NCBI GenBank assembly: GCA_946479475.1
Contig: CAMLGG010000221.1
Coordinates: forward strand, 1 to 8,858
Length of the DNA: 8,858 nt
Reading direction: 5' to 3'
Origin: an uncultured Ideonella sp.
GTDB lineage: Bacteria; Pseudomonadota; Gammaproteobacteria; Burkholderiales; Burkholderiaceae
A program made the position numbers and the translations under genes. Below, piece by piece: positions 1 to 6,914 of this stretch (positions within the stretch are counted from its first letter, which is position 1; each line of letters opens with the position of its first letter). The notes beneath the pieces were generated by a model. That model made no database searches. It was not told where the DNA came from and was given only the letters and a program-made list of their open reading frames with translations.

Positions 1-341
1 CCGGTCTCGTCCTTCTCGAACTTCACGCCCCAGCGGTCCAGCTCCTCGATCATCGGAAAGCTGCCGGCGGCATAGGCCATCACCGCCTCCTGGTCGACGA
101 TGCCGTCGTTAGCCACGGTGATCTCCTTGACGTACTGCTCGGGCGTCGCGTGGCCCGGGATCACCGCGTTGTTCAGGCCGTCCATGCCCATGGAGATGGC
201 CCCCGAGCGCTTGACGTGGGCCTTGTCGATCAAGAGCACGCGCAACTTCGGGTCGCGCTCCTTGGCCTTCACCGCGGCCATCGGGCCGCCGGTGCCGCCG
301 CCGATCACGACGAGGTCGAATTCCAGTTCGATGAATTTCAT
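1..341 (-). CDS. AprA/fumarate reductase-like FAD flavoprotein, N-terminal part
   Basis: This gene starts at the ATG read from 341 and runs off the left edge, so only 113 N-terminal residues are visible. They open with a beta strand and a dinucleotide-binding motif, VVIGGGTGGPMAA (G14, G16 and G19 fit GxGxxG), followed by LLIDKAHVKRSGA (residues 36-48). That K-A-x-x-x-R-S-G-A stretch resembles the FAD-binding start of adenylylsulfate reductase subunit A and the wider succinate dehydrogenase/fumarate reductase flavoprotein family. The start is supported by GGAG at 350-347, five bases before the ATG. The gene lies 80 bp downstream of a GntR regulator on the same strand with no clear terminator between, so the two probably share a transcript. 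The substrate is unknown. In this family a ferredoxin-like partner gene often follows, but it would be outside the window. The family call is fairly secure; the reaction is not. Confidence 0.85.
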   Translation of the reverse strand, partial: MKFIELEFDLVVIGGGTGGPMAAVKAKERDPKLRVLLIDKAHVKRSGAISMGMDGLNNAVIPGHATPEQYVKEITVANDGIVDQEAVMAYAAGSFPMIEELDRWGVKFEKDET

Positions 342-421
342 GTGAGCTCCGCTGAACCCGCGACCTTGAAGCCCGGGGAGATGGATGGGAAGGAAGGATT
401 CCGGCTGGCGTTATGCGAGCG

Positions 422-1198
422 TCAACTTCGCTCGATGCGCAGCCGGTACTGGAACGCGTCGCCGCGGTAGAAGAGGAACTCGAAGTCGATCGGACCCTCG
501 TCCGAATGCGTCAGGCGCTCGATGCGCAGCAGGGGCGCCGACTCGGGCACGCGCAGGTGGCGCGAAAGGGTCTCGTCGGCCGAGATGGCCTCGATCTGCA
601 CGTCGGCATGCGTGAGCTGGCGGCCGTAGTCGTTCTCGATGATGGCGAAGATGTCGCGCGCCGCGAGGTCCTCTTCAGCGAGCCGCCGGCCGAGCTCGGG
701 CGGGAAGTAGCTCACGTCCACCGAGATCGGCTCGCGGTTGAGGTAGCGCAGGCGCTGGATCTCGTACACCGCCGCCCCCGCCTCCAGCTGCAGCCGCCGC
801 GCGACCAGCTCGGGCGCGGCCACCGTCTTCAGGCTGAGCACCTGGTTGAAGGTCTCGTAGCCGGAGTGGCCCATCGCCTCGCCGAAGCCCTGCAGGCGCG
901 AAAGGTTCTGGAAGGCCTTGGGCTTGGCGACGAAGCTGCCCTTGCCGGTGACCTTGAAGATCAGGCCCTCCTTCTGCAGGTCGCCCAGGGCCTGGCGGAT
1001 GGTGATCCGGCTGACGTCGAACGCCGCCATCATCTGGCTCTCGGATGGCATCTGCGAGTGCGGCGCGTAGCTGCCGTCCAGGATGCGCCGCCGGATCGTC
1101 TCGCGGATCTGCGCGTGACGCGGCAGCGATGCCAACTCGACCACTTCAGCCACCGCGCCCGGCTTCGTTGCCGGGCGAGGGGAGCGCATTGCATTCAT
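422..1198 (-). CDS. GntR family regulator, HutC subfamily (wHTH + UTRA)
   Basis: This is a 258-residue ligand-responsive DNA-binding regulator, usual in length for the HutC subfamily. Residues about 29-93 form the GntR winged helix-turn-helix, with RETIRRRILDG, the PSESQMMAAFDVSRITIRQAL recognition region (split here: PSESQMM, then VSRITIRQAL) and the wing GLIFKVTGKGSFV. Residues about 108-250 form a UTRA effector domain, with EIQRLRYLNREPISVDVSYFP and the closing RIERLTHSDEGPIDFEF. A second ATG three codons in (1189) is an alternative start; AGGCAGGG a few bases upstream of the first is a weak ribosome site. The gene sits downstream of a sigma-54 promoter-like sequence, with palindromes around the predicted transcription start that may be its own operator. 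It probably represses itself and the flavoprotein operon that follows. The ligand cannot be told from sequence; HutC-type UTRA domains bind small organic acids, amino-acid derivatives or sugars. Confidence 0.93.
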   Translation of the reverse strand: MNAMRSPRPATKPGAVAEVVELASLPRHAQIRETIRRRILDGSYAPHSQMPSESQMMAAFDVSRITIRQALGDLQKEGLIFKVTGKGSFVAKPKAFQNLSRLQGFGEAMGHSGYETFNQVLSLKTVAAPELVARRLQLEAGAAVYEIQRLRYLNREPISVDVSYFPPELGRRLAEEDLAARDIFAIIENDYGRQLTHADVQIEAISADETLSRHLRVPESAPLLRIERLTHSDEGPIDFEFLFYRGDAFQYRLRIERS

Positions 1199-1209
1199 TG
1201 CAAGCCCTG

Positions 1210-1231
1210 CCTGTTATGACAGGTCATGTCA
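1210..1231. promoter_or_regulatory. Overlapping palindromes, candidate GntR operator
   Basis: Two inverted repeats overlap here. CCTGT-N4-ACAGG occupies 1210-1223 and TGACA-N5-TGTCA occupies 1217-1231. The core GTTATGAC (1213-1220) fits the GT-N4-AC half-site layout of GntR-family operators. The block lies 12-33 bp before the GntR start codon and spans about -10 to +12 relative to the start predicted from the adjacent sigma-54 promoter. A repressor bound here would block initiation. Assignment to this GntR protein is inference. The minus strand also reads TTGACA at 1232-1227, but no well-spaced -10 follows it. Confidence 0.5.
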
Positions 1232-1247
1232 AGCATGCGGCGTGCCA
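1232..1247 (-). promoter_or_regulatory. Sigma-54 (-24/-12) promoter for GntR-flavoprotein operon
   Basis: Read on the minus strand from 1248, the sequence is CTGGCACGCCGCATGCT. The sigma-54 consensus is YTGGCACG-N4-TTGCW. The -24 block is exact, the -12 block differs only in its first T (ATGC for TTGC), and the invariant GG and GC are separated by exactly 10 bases. The predicted start is near 1221, which gives a leader of about 23 bases before the GntR ATG at 1198. It lies immediately downstream of a gene for a sigma-54-dependent activator on the same strand, which makes chance much less likely. No other intergenic sequence in the window has this layout. Confidence 0.75.
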
Positions 1248-1273
1248 GGCTTTTGACGCCGATCAAAGGGGTT

Positions 1274-1383
1274 CATGCACCGCGCCGGCGCAAGCGCCGA
1301 GAGCCCGTGGCGATGCATGGTGCGTGGCGGCGTTGGGCGCCGGCGGCAAGTTCGAAGACGGTGCGTGCGGCGAGCGCCGGCGG
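1274..1383. repeat. Repeated GGTGCRTG / GCGCCGGCG elements, candidate activator sites
   Basis: Between the sigma-54 regulator's stop codon and the sigma-54 promoter, two imperfect tandem units lie at 1319-1346 and 1360-1383, start to start 41 bp. Each begins GGTGCGTG, continues with CGGCG and ends GCGCCGGCGG; the first unit has four extra bases. A third, inverted copy lies at 1274-1291 (CATGCACC followed by the palindrome GCGCCGGCGC). The blocks fall about 53-162 bases upstream of the predicted start, where enhancer-binding proteins of this class usually bind. Background GC is high, so the shorter GCGCCGG word recurs in the window, but the paired arrangement does not look random. Function as upstream activator sites is inference. 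Confidence 0.45.
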
Positions 1384-1389
1384 GCCGCC

Positions 1390-2844
<1,455 letters not shown>

Positions 2845-2883
2845 GACAGTCGTTCAGCGGCGGGTCGAATGTAGCGCCGCCGT

Positions 2884-2918
2884 GCGCCGGCAGCGCCGGG
2901 TGCATTCCCAGGTGCAGT
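2884..2918. promoter_or_regulatory. Candidate activator-binding elements upstream of the sigma-54 regulator
   Basis: The 170-bp region between the divergent sigma-54 regulator and lepB genes contains GCGCCGGC (2884-2891), GCGCCGG (2893-2899) and two GGTGCA words (2899-2904 and 2911-2916). On the minus strand it reads ATGCACC, seven bases, then GCCGGCGCA. The control region ahead of the GntR gene reads ATGCACC, two bases, then GCCGGCGCA at 1275-1292. The shared words suggest that the same regulator binds at both places and controls its own gene. No convincing -35/-10 pair was found in this region for either gene. This is a weak call because the DNA is GC-rich. Confidence 0.3.
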
Positions 2919-3014
2919 CCGTCGGCGGCAACGGTCGCTTCGTCGCATGGCCCGCGGCCCGGCGCACGCTTGTGCAGAATCGCCCGTTCCGGCTCATCCC
3001 TCGCGAGGTGCCCC

Positions 3015-3683
3015 ATGAAGAAGTGGGTGAAGGAAAACCGTGGCTTCCTGATCTTCCTGCTGTGCTTCGGCTTCGTCCGCACGGCCGTGGCCGACTGGAA
3101 CCCCATCCCCAGCGGCTCGATGCGGCCGACGCTGGTCGAGGGCGACGTGGTGCTGGTCAACCGCCTGGCCTTCGATGCCAAGCTGCCGCTGACCGACATC
3201 TCGCTGCTGCGCCTGGCCGACCCGCGGCGCGGCGATGTGGTCACCTTCAGCTCGCCGCGCGACGGCGAGCGACTCATCAAGCGCATCGTCGCCATCCCGG
3301 GCGACGTGGTGGAGCTGCGCGACGAGGTGCTCTACGTCAACGGCGAAGCCGCGCGATACAGCGACCAGCAGCAAGCCGAGGAGCCGCTGGGCTCCGGCAT
3401 GGTGGTGCCGGCCATCCGCGCCACCGAAGCCGTCGCGGGCAGCGAGCGCACGGTTCAGTTCCTTCCCCCGGTGGGCGCGCGGCGCAGCTTCGGCCCGCTC
3501 AGGCTGCAGGCCGACGAGTACTTCATGCTCGGCGACAACCGCGACAACAGCGAGGACTCGCGCTTCATCGGCCCGGTCCAGCGCAAGCTGCTGATCGGCC
3601 GCGCCCACCACATCGTCGTCTCGGCGGACATCCTGGGCTGGTGGAAGCCGCGCTTCGAGCGCATCGCGGCGCCCATCCGGTAG
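3015..3683 (+). CDS. lepB: Signal peptidase I (S26 family), short single-anchor form
   Basis: This 222-residue membrane endopeptidase removes signal peptides from exported proteins on the periplasmic side. Residues about 10-25 form one hydrophobic anchor. Next comes the catalytic serine box IPSGSMRPTL (31-40, Ser35 nucleophile), then GDVVTFSSP (73-81), the general-base lysine in RLIKRIVAIPGD (Lys89), and the late box GDNRDNSEDSR (173-183). All catalytic residues are present. An ATG 15 codons upstream (2970) is in frame, but GAGG at 3005-3008, six bases before the ATG at 3015, and the typical MKKWVKEN start favour the shorter form. E. coli LepB has 324 residues and two membrane segments; this one is much smaller and has one. 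The gene stands alone, without lepA or rnc, so it may be an accessory copy. It has its own terminator downstream and is divergent from the sigma-54 regulator. Confidence 0.95.
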   Translation: MKKWVKENRGFLIFLLCFGFVRTAVADWNPIPSGSMRPTLVEGDVVLVNRLAFDAKLPLTDISLLRLADPRRGDVVTFSSPRDGERLIKRIVAIPGDVVELRDEVLYVNGEAARYSDQQQAEEPLGSGMVVPAIRATEAVAGSERTVQFLPPVGARRSFGPLRLQADEYFMLGDNRDNSEDSRFIGPVQRKLLIGRAHHIVVSADILGWWKPRFERIAAPIR

Positions 3684-3693
3684 GGGCGCAAGA

Positions 3694-3730
3694 CCCTGCG
3701 TCAGGACGGCATAAGCGTCCGAGGGTTTTT
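3694..3730 (+). terminator. Rho-independent terminator after lepB
   Basis: The stem GGACG (3704-3708) pairs with CGTCC (3716-3720) around a 7-base loop. An outer pairing of CCCT (3694-3697) with AGGG (3722-3725) is interrupted by unpaired bases. Five Ts follow at 3726-3730. It lies 10 bases after the lepB stop and separates lepB from dctA. Confidence 0.7.
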
Positions 3731-3806
3731 ACGGGGTACTACGGACGCCAGGCCGCCGCGCCCGGCGCAGACTCGCGCCTCTTCCACCCGGACGGACGAG
3801 GTCGCC

Positions 3807-5165
3807 ATGCCGAGCAGCAGCAGCCGCAAGCCGCTTTACAAGTCGCTCTATTTCCAGGTCGTCACCGCCATCGTGATCGGCGTGATCCTGGGTCACTTCC
3901 AACCCCACGCCGGCGAGGCGATGAAGCCGCTGGGCGACGCCTTCATCAAGCTGATCAAGATGATCATCGCCCCGATCATCTTCTGCACGGTGGTCGTCGG
4001 CATCGCCGGCATGGAGGACATGAAGAAGGTCGGCAAGACCGGCGGCCTGGCCCTGCTGTACTTCGAGATCGTGTCCACGCTGGCGCTGGTCATCGGTCTG
4101 CTGGTGGTCAACTTCGTGCAGCCCGGCAGCGGCATGCACGTGGACGCCGCCACGCTGGACACCAAGGCGATCGCCGCCTACACCGAGCCCGGCAAGATGA
4201 AGGGCACGGTCGACTTCCTGATGGGCGTGATCCCGACCTCGGTGGTGGACGCCTTCGCCAAGGGCGACATCCTGCAGGTGCTGCTGTTCTCGGTGCTGTT
4301 CGGCTTCGCTCTGCACAAGTTCGGCGGCCGCGGCACCCTGGTGTTCGACTTCATCGAGAAGTCCTCGCACGTGCTGTTCGACATCGTCGGCATCATCATG
4401 AAGGTGGCCCCCATCGGTGCCTTCGGCGCCATGGCCTTCACCATCGGCAAGTACGGCATCGGTTCGCTGTTCTCGCTGGGCAAGCTGATGGGCACCTTCT
4501 ACCTGACCTGCCTGATCTTCGTGTTCCTGGTGCTGGGCCTGATCAGCCGGCTGCACGGCTTCAGCATCTTCAGGTTCGTGCGCTACATCAAGGAAGAACT
4601 GCTGATCGTGCTGGGCACCTCGTCGAGCGAATCGGTGCTGCCGCGCATGATGGCCAAGATGGAGAACCTGGGCGCCCGCAAGTCGGTGGTCGGCCTGGTC
4701 ATCCCGACCGGCTACTCGTTCAACCTCGACGGCACCTCCATCTACCTGACCATGGCCGCGGTCTTCATCGCCCAGGCCACCAACACGCCGATGACGCTGA
4801 CGCAGCAGATCACGCTCCTCGGCGTGCTGCTGCTGACCTCCAAGGGCGCAGCAGGCGTGACGGGCAGCGGCTTCATCGTGCTGGCGGCCACGCTTTCCGC
4901 GGTTGGCGGGGTGCCGGTTGCCGGCCTGGCGCTGATCCTCGGCATAGACCGCTTCATGTCCGAGGCCCGCGCGCTGACCAACCTGATCGGCAATGGCGTG
5001 GCCACCATCGTCGTCGCCAAGTGGACCGGCGACCTGGACGCCGCCCGCCTGCAGCGCCAGCTCGACGGCGAGACCGATTCCGCAGCCGAGGCGCCGGAGG
5101 AGGTGCTGGACGCGATCGACGCCCGGATGCCGGCCTCGCCCGCGGCCGCCGGCAGATTGCACTGA
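3807..5165 (+). CDS. dctA: C4-dicarboxylate:cation symporter DctA
   Basis: This 452-residue inner-membrane symporter takes up succinate, fumarate, malate and similar C4-dicarboxylates with cations; it belongs to the DAACS (glutamate transporter-fold) family. Hydrophobic segments begin at [16 protein letters not shown] (15-30). Family signatures are all present: the serine-rich hairpin [15 protein letters not shown] (268-282), the substrate and cation region [15 protein letters not shown] (300-314, NLDGT matching the NMDGT motif), the second hairpin [15 protein letters not shown] (342-356), and [19 protein letters not shown] (379-397) with the binding Asp381 and Asn396. The start is supported by GAGG at 3798-3801, five bases before the ATG. 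The C-terminus carries a roughly 40-residue hydrophilic, acidic tail, making the protein somewhat longer than the 428-residue E. coli DctA. No DctB/DctD two-component pair is in the window and no promoter could be picked out in the 76 bp after the lepB terminator. A strong terminator follows, so it is probably monocistronic. Confidence 0.97.
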   Translation: MPSSSSRKPLYKSLYFQVVTAIVIGVILGHFQPHAGEAMKPLGDAFIKLIKMIIAPIIFCTVVVGIAGMEDMKKVGKTGGLALLYFEIVSTLALVIGLLVVNFVQPGSGMHVDAATLDTKAIAAYTEPGKMKGTVDFLMGVIPTSVVDAFAKGDILQVLLFSVLFGFALHKFGGRGTLVFDFIEKSSHVLFDIVGIIMKVAPIGAFGAMAFTIGKYGIGSLFSLGKLMGTFYLTCLIFVFLVLGLISRLHGFSIFRFVRYIKEELLIVLGTSSSESVLPRMMAKMENLGARKSVVGLVIPTGYSFNLDGTSIYLTMAAVFIAQATNTPMTLTQQITLLGVLLLTSKGAAGVTGSGFIVLAATLSAVGGVPVAGLALILGIDRFMSEARALTNLIGNGVATIVVAKWTGDLDAARLQRQLDGETDSAAEAPEEVLDAIDARMPASPAAAGRLH

Positions 5166-5190
5166 CACCGGGCATCCCGCTTGCTGCAGG

Positions 5191-5225
5191 GGCCGCCGGA
5201 GGTGATCCGGCGGCCTTTTGCGTTT
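5191..5225 (+). terminator. Strong rho-independent terminator after dctA
   Basis: A perfect 10-bp stem pairs GGCCGCCGGA (5191-5200) with TCCGGCGGCC (5206-5215) around a 5-base loop. The tract TTTTGCGTTT follows. It begins 26 bases after the dctA stop. Confidence 0.92.
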
Positions 5226-5321
5226 CAGGCCCGAAGACTCTCCGCCACGCAAGTGCAGGGGTTTGTTCGGGTGTGCAGTTTTTGGCGGAAAGCCATGCTG
5301 CACGGCTGAACAATCGTGGGG

Positions 5322-5350
5322 TTGTGGCGCCATGGCCGGGCCCTTCTAAT
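5322..5350 (+). promoter_or_regulatory. Predicted sigma-70 promoter for the exported protein gene
   Basis: A TTGTGG -35 (5322-5327) and a TCTAAT -10 (5345-5350) are separated by 17 bases. The -10 matches the consensus at five of six positions and the -35 at three. Transcription would start near 5357, leaving a leader of about 49 bases before the ATG at 5406. The preceding dctA terminator means this gene needs its own promoter. Confidence 0.5.
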
Positions 5351-5405
5351 GCCGCAGCCGGGGCAGTCGGGCCCGGTGATCAGTCACAACACAGGGGAGC
5401 ACCCC

Positions 5406-6026
5406 ATGAGCAAGCAAGTCGTTCGGGCAGTGGCAGCCGCATCCGCGCTGTTGCTGGCAATGTCGGCCCAGGCCGCGCTGGTCACCTTCCGCCTGTCGGG
5501 CTGGGTCACCCAGAGCGGCGTCTTCGACGACGGCACCACGGTCCCCGAGTTCACGCCGGTCACGCTGAGCTTCAGCTACGAGACCAAGCAGACAGCCATC
5601 TCGCTGGACCGCCGCGAGGACGGCTCCGGCCAGGCGGTGTACGAGTTCGGCGCGCCCTACCATTTCACCTTGAGGGTCGGCGATCACCGGGCCCGCGCGG
5701 AGGCCTTCCGCGTGTCGCTCGACAACGACCTGAACCAGCCTTTCGGCGACACCTTCGATCTGCAAGCGCTGGGCGGCGCCACCATCGACGGCATCGCCCA
5801 ACCCGAAGCGCAGTTCACGCTCACGCTGCTGAGCCAGAACGGCCACACCGACGCGCTGCGCTCGCTTTCCCTGCCCAAGCACCTGAACGAGTGGGCCTTC
5901 GACGCCTTCCGCTCCGGTCGCCTGGGCATCGGCAGCGAACGCACCCTGCTGATGTTCGACATCCTGAAGATCAAGTCCAAGGTGTGCGCCGAGGCCATCC
6001 CCGGCACCGACGACTGCGCCCAGTGA
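5406..6026 (+). CDS. Exported protein of unknown function
   Basis: This is a 206-residue protein not recognised as any named family. Residues 1-23 form a clear Sec signal peptide: positive start, hydrophobic core and an AQA site, with cleavage expected between 23 and 24. The mature part alternates short hydrophobic and polar stretches, suggesting a beta-rich fold. The opening LVTFRLSGWVTQSGVF and the VTLSFSYET stretch (51-59) recall the N-terminal part of many PEP-CTERM proteins, yet no PEP motif, transmembrane helix or basic tail occurs at the C-terminus. Two cysteines near the end (194 and 204) could form a disulfide loop. The start at 5406 is preferred over an upstream in-frame ATG at 5316 because AGGGGAG (5393-5399) sits six bases before it and the signal peptide begins there. 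The protein is most likely periplasmic or secreted. A predicted promoter and a downstream hairpin make it a single-gene unit. Confidence 0.78.
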   Translation: MSKQVVRAVAAASALLLAMSAQAALVTFRLSGWVTQSGVFDDGTTVPEFTPVTLSFSYETKQTAISLDRREDGSGQAVYEFGAPYHFTLRVGDHRARAEAFRVSLDNDLNQPFGDTFDLQALGGATIDGIAQPEAQFTLTLLSQNGHTDALRSLSLPKHLNEWAFDAFRSGRLGIGSERTLLMFDILKIKSKVCAEAIPGTDDCAQ

Positions 6027-6035
6027 GGGCCTGAA

Positions 6036-6066
6036 GCCCGGCAGGCGGGAGTTCTCCCGGCCGGGC
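6036..6066 (+). terminator. GC-rich hairpin after the exported protein gene
   Basis: The outer stem pairs GCCCGGC (6036-6042) with GCCGGGC (6060-6066). The inner stem pairs GGGA (6047-6050) with TCCC (6055-6058) around a 4-base loop. It begins 10 bases after the stop codon. No T tract follows, so it is either a weak intrinsic terminator or a 3'-end stabilising hairpin. Confidence 0.5.
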
Positions 6067-6156
6067 CATCCACCGTTCGTCTCGTGCGCCCAGCGGCTGC
6101 CAGCCGTTCGGGACGGGCCCTCTTCTCGTCTCGCCGATCCTCTCGTTCTCCCTCGG

Positions 6157-6185
6157 TTGTGGCGCCGTAATTACGCGATTACGAT
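6157..6185 (+). promoter_or_regulatory. Predicted promoter of the GntR-malonyl-CoA decarboxylase operon
   Basis: A TTGTGG -35 (6157-6162) and a TACGAT -10 (6180-6185) are separated by 17 bases. The start would fall at about 6191-6193, on or next to the ATG at 6192. There is no Shine-Dalgarno sequence before that ATG, which agrees with a leaderless message. The hexamers are only partial matches (three and four of six). Confidence 0.35.
6166..6183. promoter_or_regulatory. Palindromic operator, probably for the FCD GntR regulator
   Basis: CGTAAT (6166-6171) and ATTACG (6178-6183) are perfect inverted arms around six bases. The left half also forms the self-complementary 10-mer CGTAATTACG (6166-6175), whose GTAATTAC fits the GT-N4-AC layout of GntR operators. 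This is the only AT-rich patch in the 165-bp region and it ends 8 bp before the regulator's ATG. It fills the spacer of the predicted promoter, as expected for repression of the operon by its first gene product. Confidence 0.6.
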
Positions 6186-6191
6186 CGGCCG

Positions 6192-6914
6192 ATGAGCCTG
6201 GCCAGCCTCCAAGCCCAGTCGCGATCCCCGGGCGGGCCGGTGCGGGGCACCTCATTGCACGACGAGGTGGCTGCACGCCTTCGCACCCTGCTGTTCGAGC
6301 GCGAGCTCGCGCCCGGCGAATGGATTGACGAGAAAGCCCTCGCGGCCCGCTGGCAGATCAGCCGCACACCCCTGCGCGAGGCGCTCAAGGTGCTGGCCAA
6401 CGAGGGCCTGGTCGAGCTGGTGCCTCAGCGCGGCTGCCGGGTCATCCAGCTCAGCGACGAGGATGCCGAGCAGCTCTTCCCGGTCATGGCCCTGCTGGAG
6501 GGCCGCTGCGCGTTCGAGGCAACCCGCAACGCCACGCCCGCCGAACACGCGCTGCTGCGCCACTGGCATGAAGAGCTCGAACGCCACGCCGCCGCGAACG
6601 ACCGCGATGGCTACTACCGTGCCAACCACGAGTTCCATACCCTGGTGCAGCGCCTGGCCCGCAACCGCTGGCTGGACCGCGCGACCGGCGACCTGCGCCA
6701 GTTCCTGCGCCTGATGCGCGGCCGCCAGCTCCAGCTGCCCGGGCGCATGGACGTGTCGATCCGCGAGCACCGGACCCTCATCGGGGCGATGCTGGCAGGC
6801 CAGGCCGAGCACGCCGAGCGCACGATGCACGACCACCTCATGGCCCAGCTCGCGGCGCTCCAGGCCCTGCGCGCCGCCGAGAGCCAGGATGGAGGAAGCA
6901 CCGATGCTGGTTGA
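6192..6914 (+). CDS. GntR family regulator, FCD subfamily (MatR-like)
   Basis: This is a 240-residue transcription regulator. Residues about 22-85 form the GntR winged helix-turn-helix, with LHDEVAARLRTLL, the recognition part WQISRTPLREALKVL (54-68) and the wing GLVELVPQRGCRV (72-84). Residues about 90-225 form the all-helical FCD ligand domain. Its usual metal or ligand positions are visible as Asn145 and His149 (NHEFH), His193 (REH) and His215 (MHDHL). The start is well fixed: an in-frame TAA lies at 6168-6170 and no other start codon occurs before 6192. No ribosome site precedes it. The gene overlaps the malonyl-CoA decarboxylase gene by 11 bases, so the two are surely cotranscribed. In rhizobia, MatR, also a GntR protein, controls the malonate genes, so malonate or malonyl-CoA is the likely effector by context. 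It probably represses its own operon through the palindrome just upstream. Confidence 0.92.
   Translation: MSLASLQAQSRSPGGPVRGTSLHDEVAARLRTLLFERELAPGEWIDEKALAARWQISRTPLREALKVLANEGLVELVPQRGCRVIQLSDEDAEQLFPVMALLEGRCAFEATRNATPAEHALLRHWHEELERHAAANDRDGYYRANHEFHTLVQRLARNRWLDRATGDLRQFLRLMRGRQLQLPGRMDVSIREHRTLIGAMLAGQAEHAERTMHDHLMAQLAALQALRAAESQDGGSTDAG

Noticed and set aside
1227..1232. TTGACA on the minus strand as a sigma-70 -35 box for the GntR gene
   Set aside because: No -10-like hexamer occurs 16-18 bases downstream, and it overlaps the -12 block of the better sigma-54 match.
1262..1274. An IHF-like site (ATCAA followed by TTC) between the promoter and the repeat cluster
   Set aside because: The spacing is one base off the WATCAA-N4-TTR consensus and the first base does not fit. 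The location is attractive but the match is too weak to annotate.
1286..1299. Hairpin CGGCG-CAAG-CGCCG as a terminator of the sigma-54 regulator gene
   Set aside because: No T tract follows on the minus strand, and the sequence overlaps the repeat cluster, which explains it better.
3684..3806. A sigma-54 promoter for dctA, as known in rhizobia
   Set aside because: No GG-N10-GC sequence resembling TGGCACG-N4-TTGC is present in this gap.
3729..5333. A 534-codon minus-strand frame antisense to dctA
   Set aside because: Its product is dominated by His, Asp, Gln and Arg repeats, typical of antisense reading of a hydrophobic GC-rich membrane protein gene.
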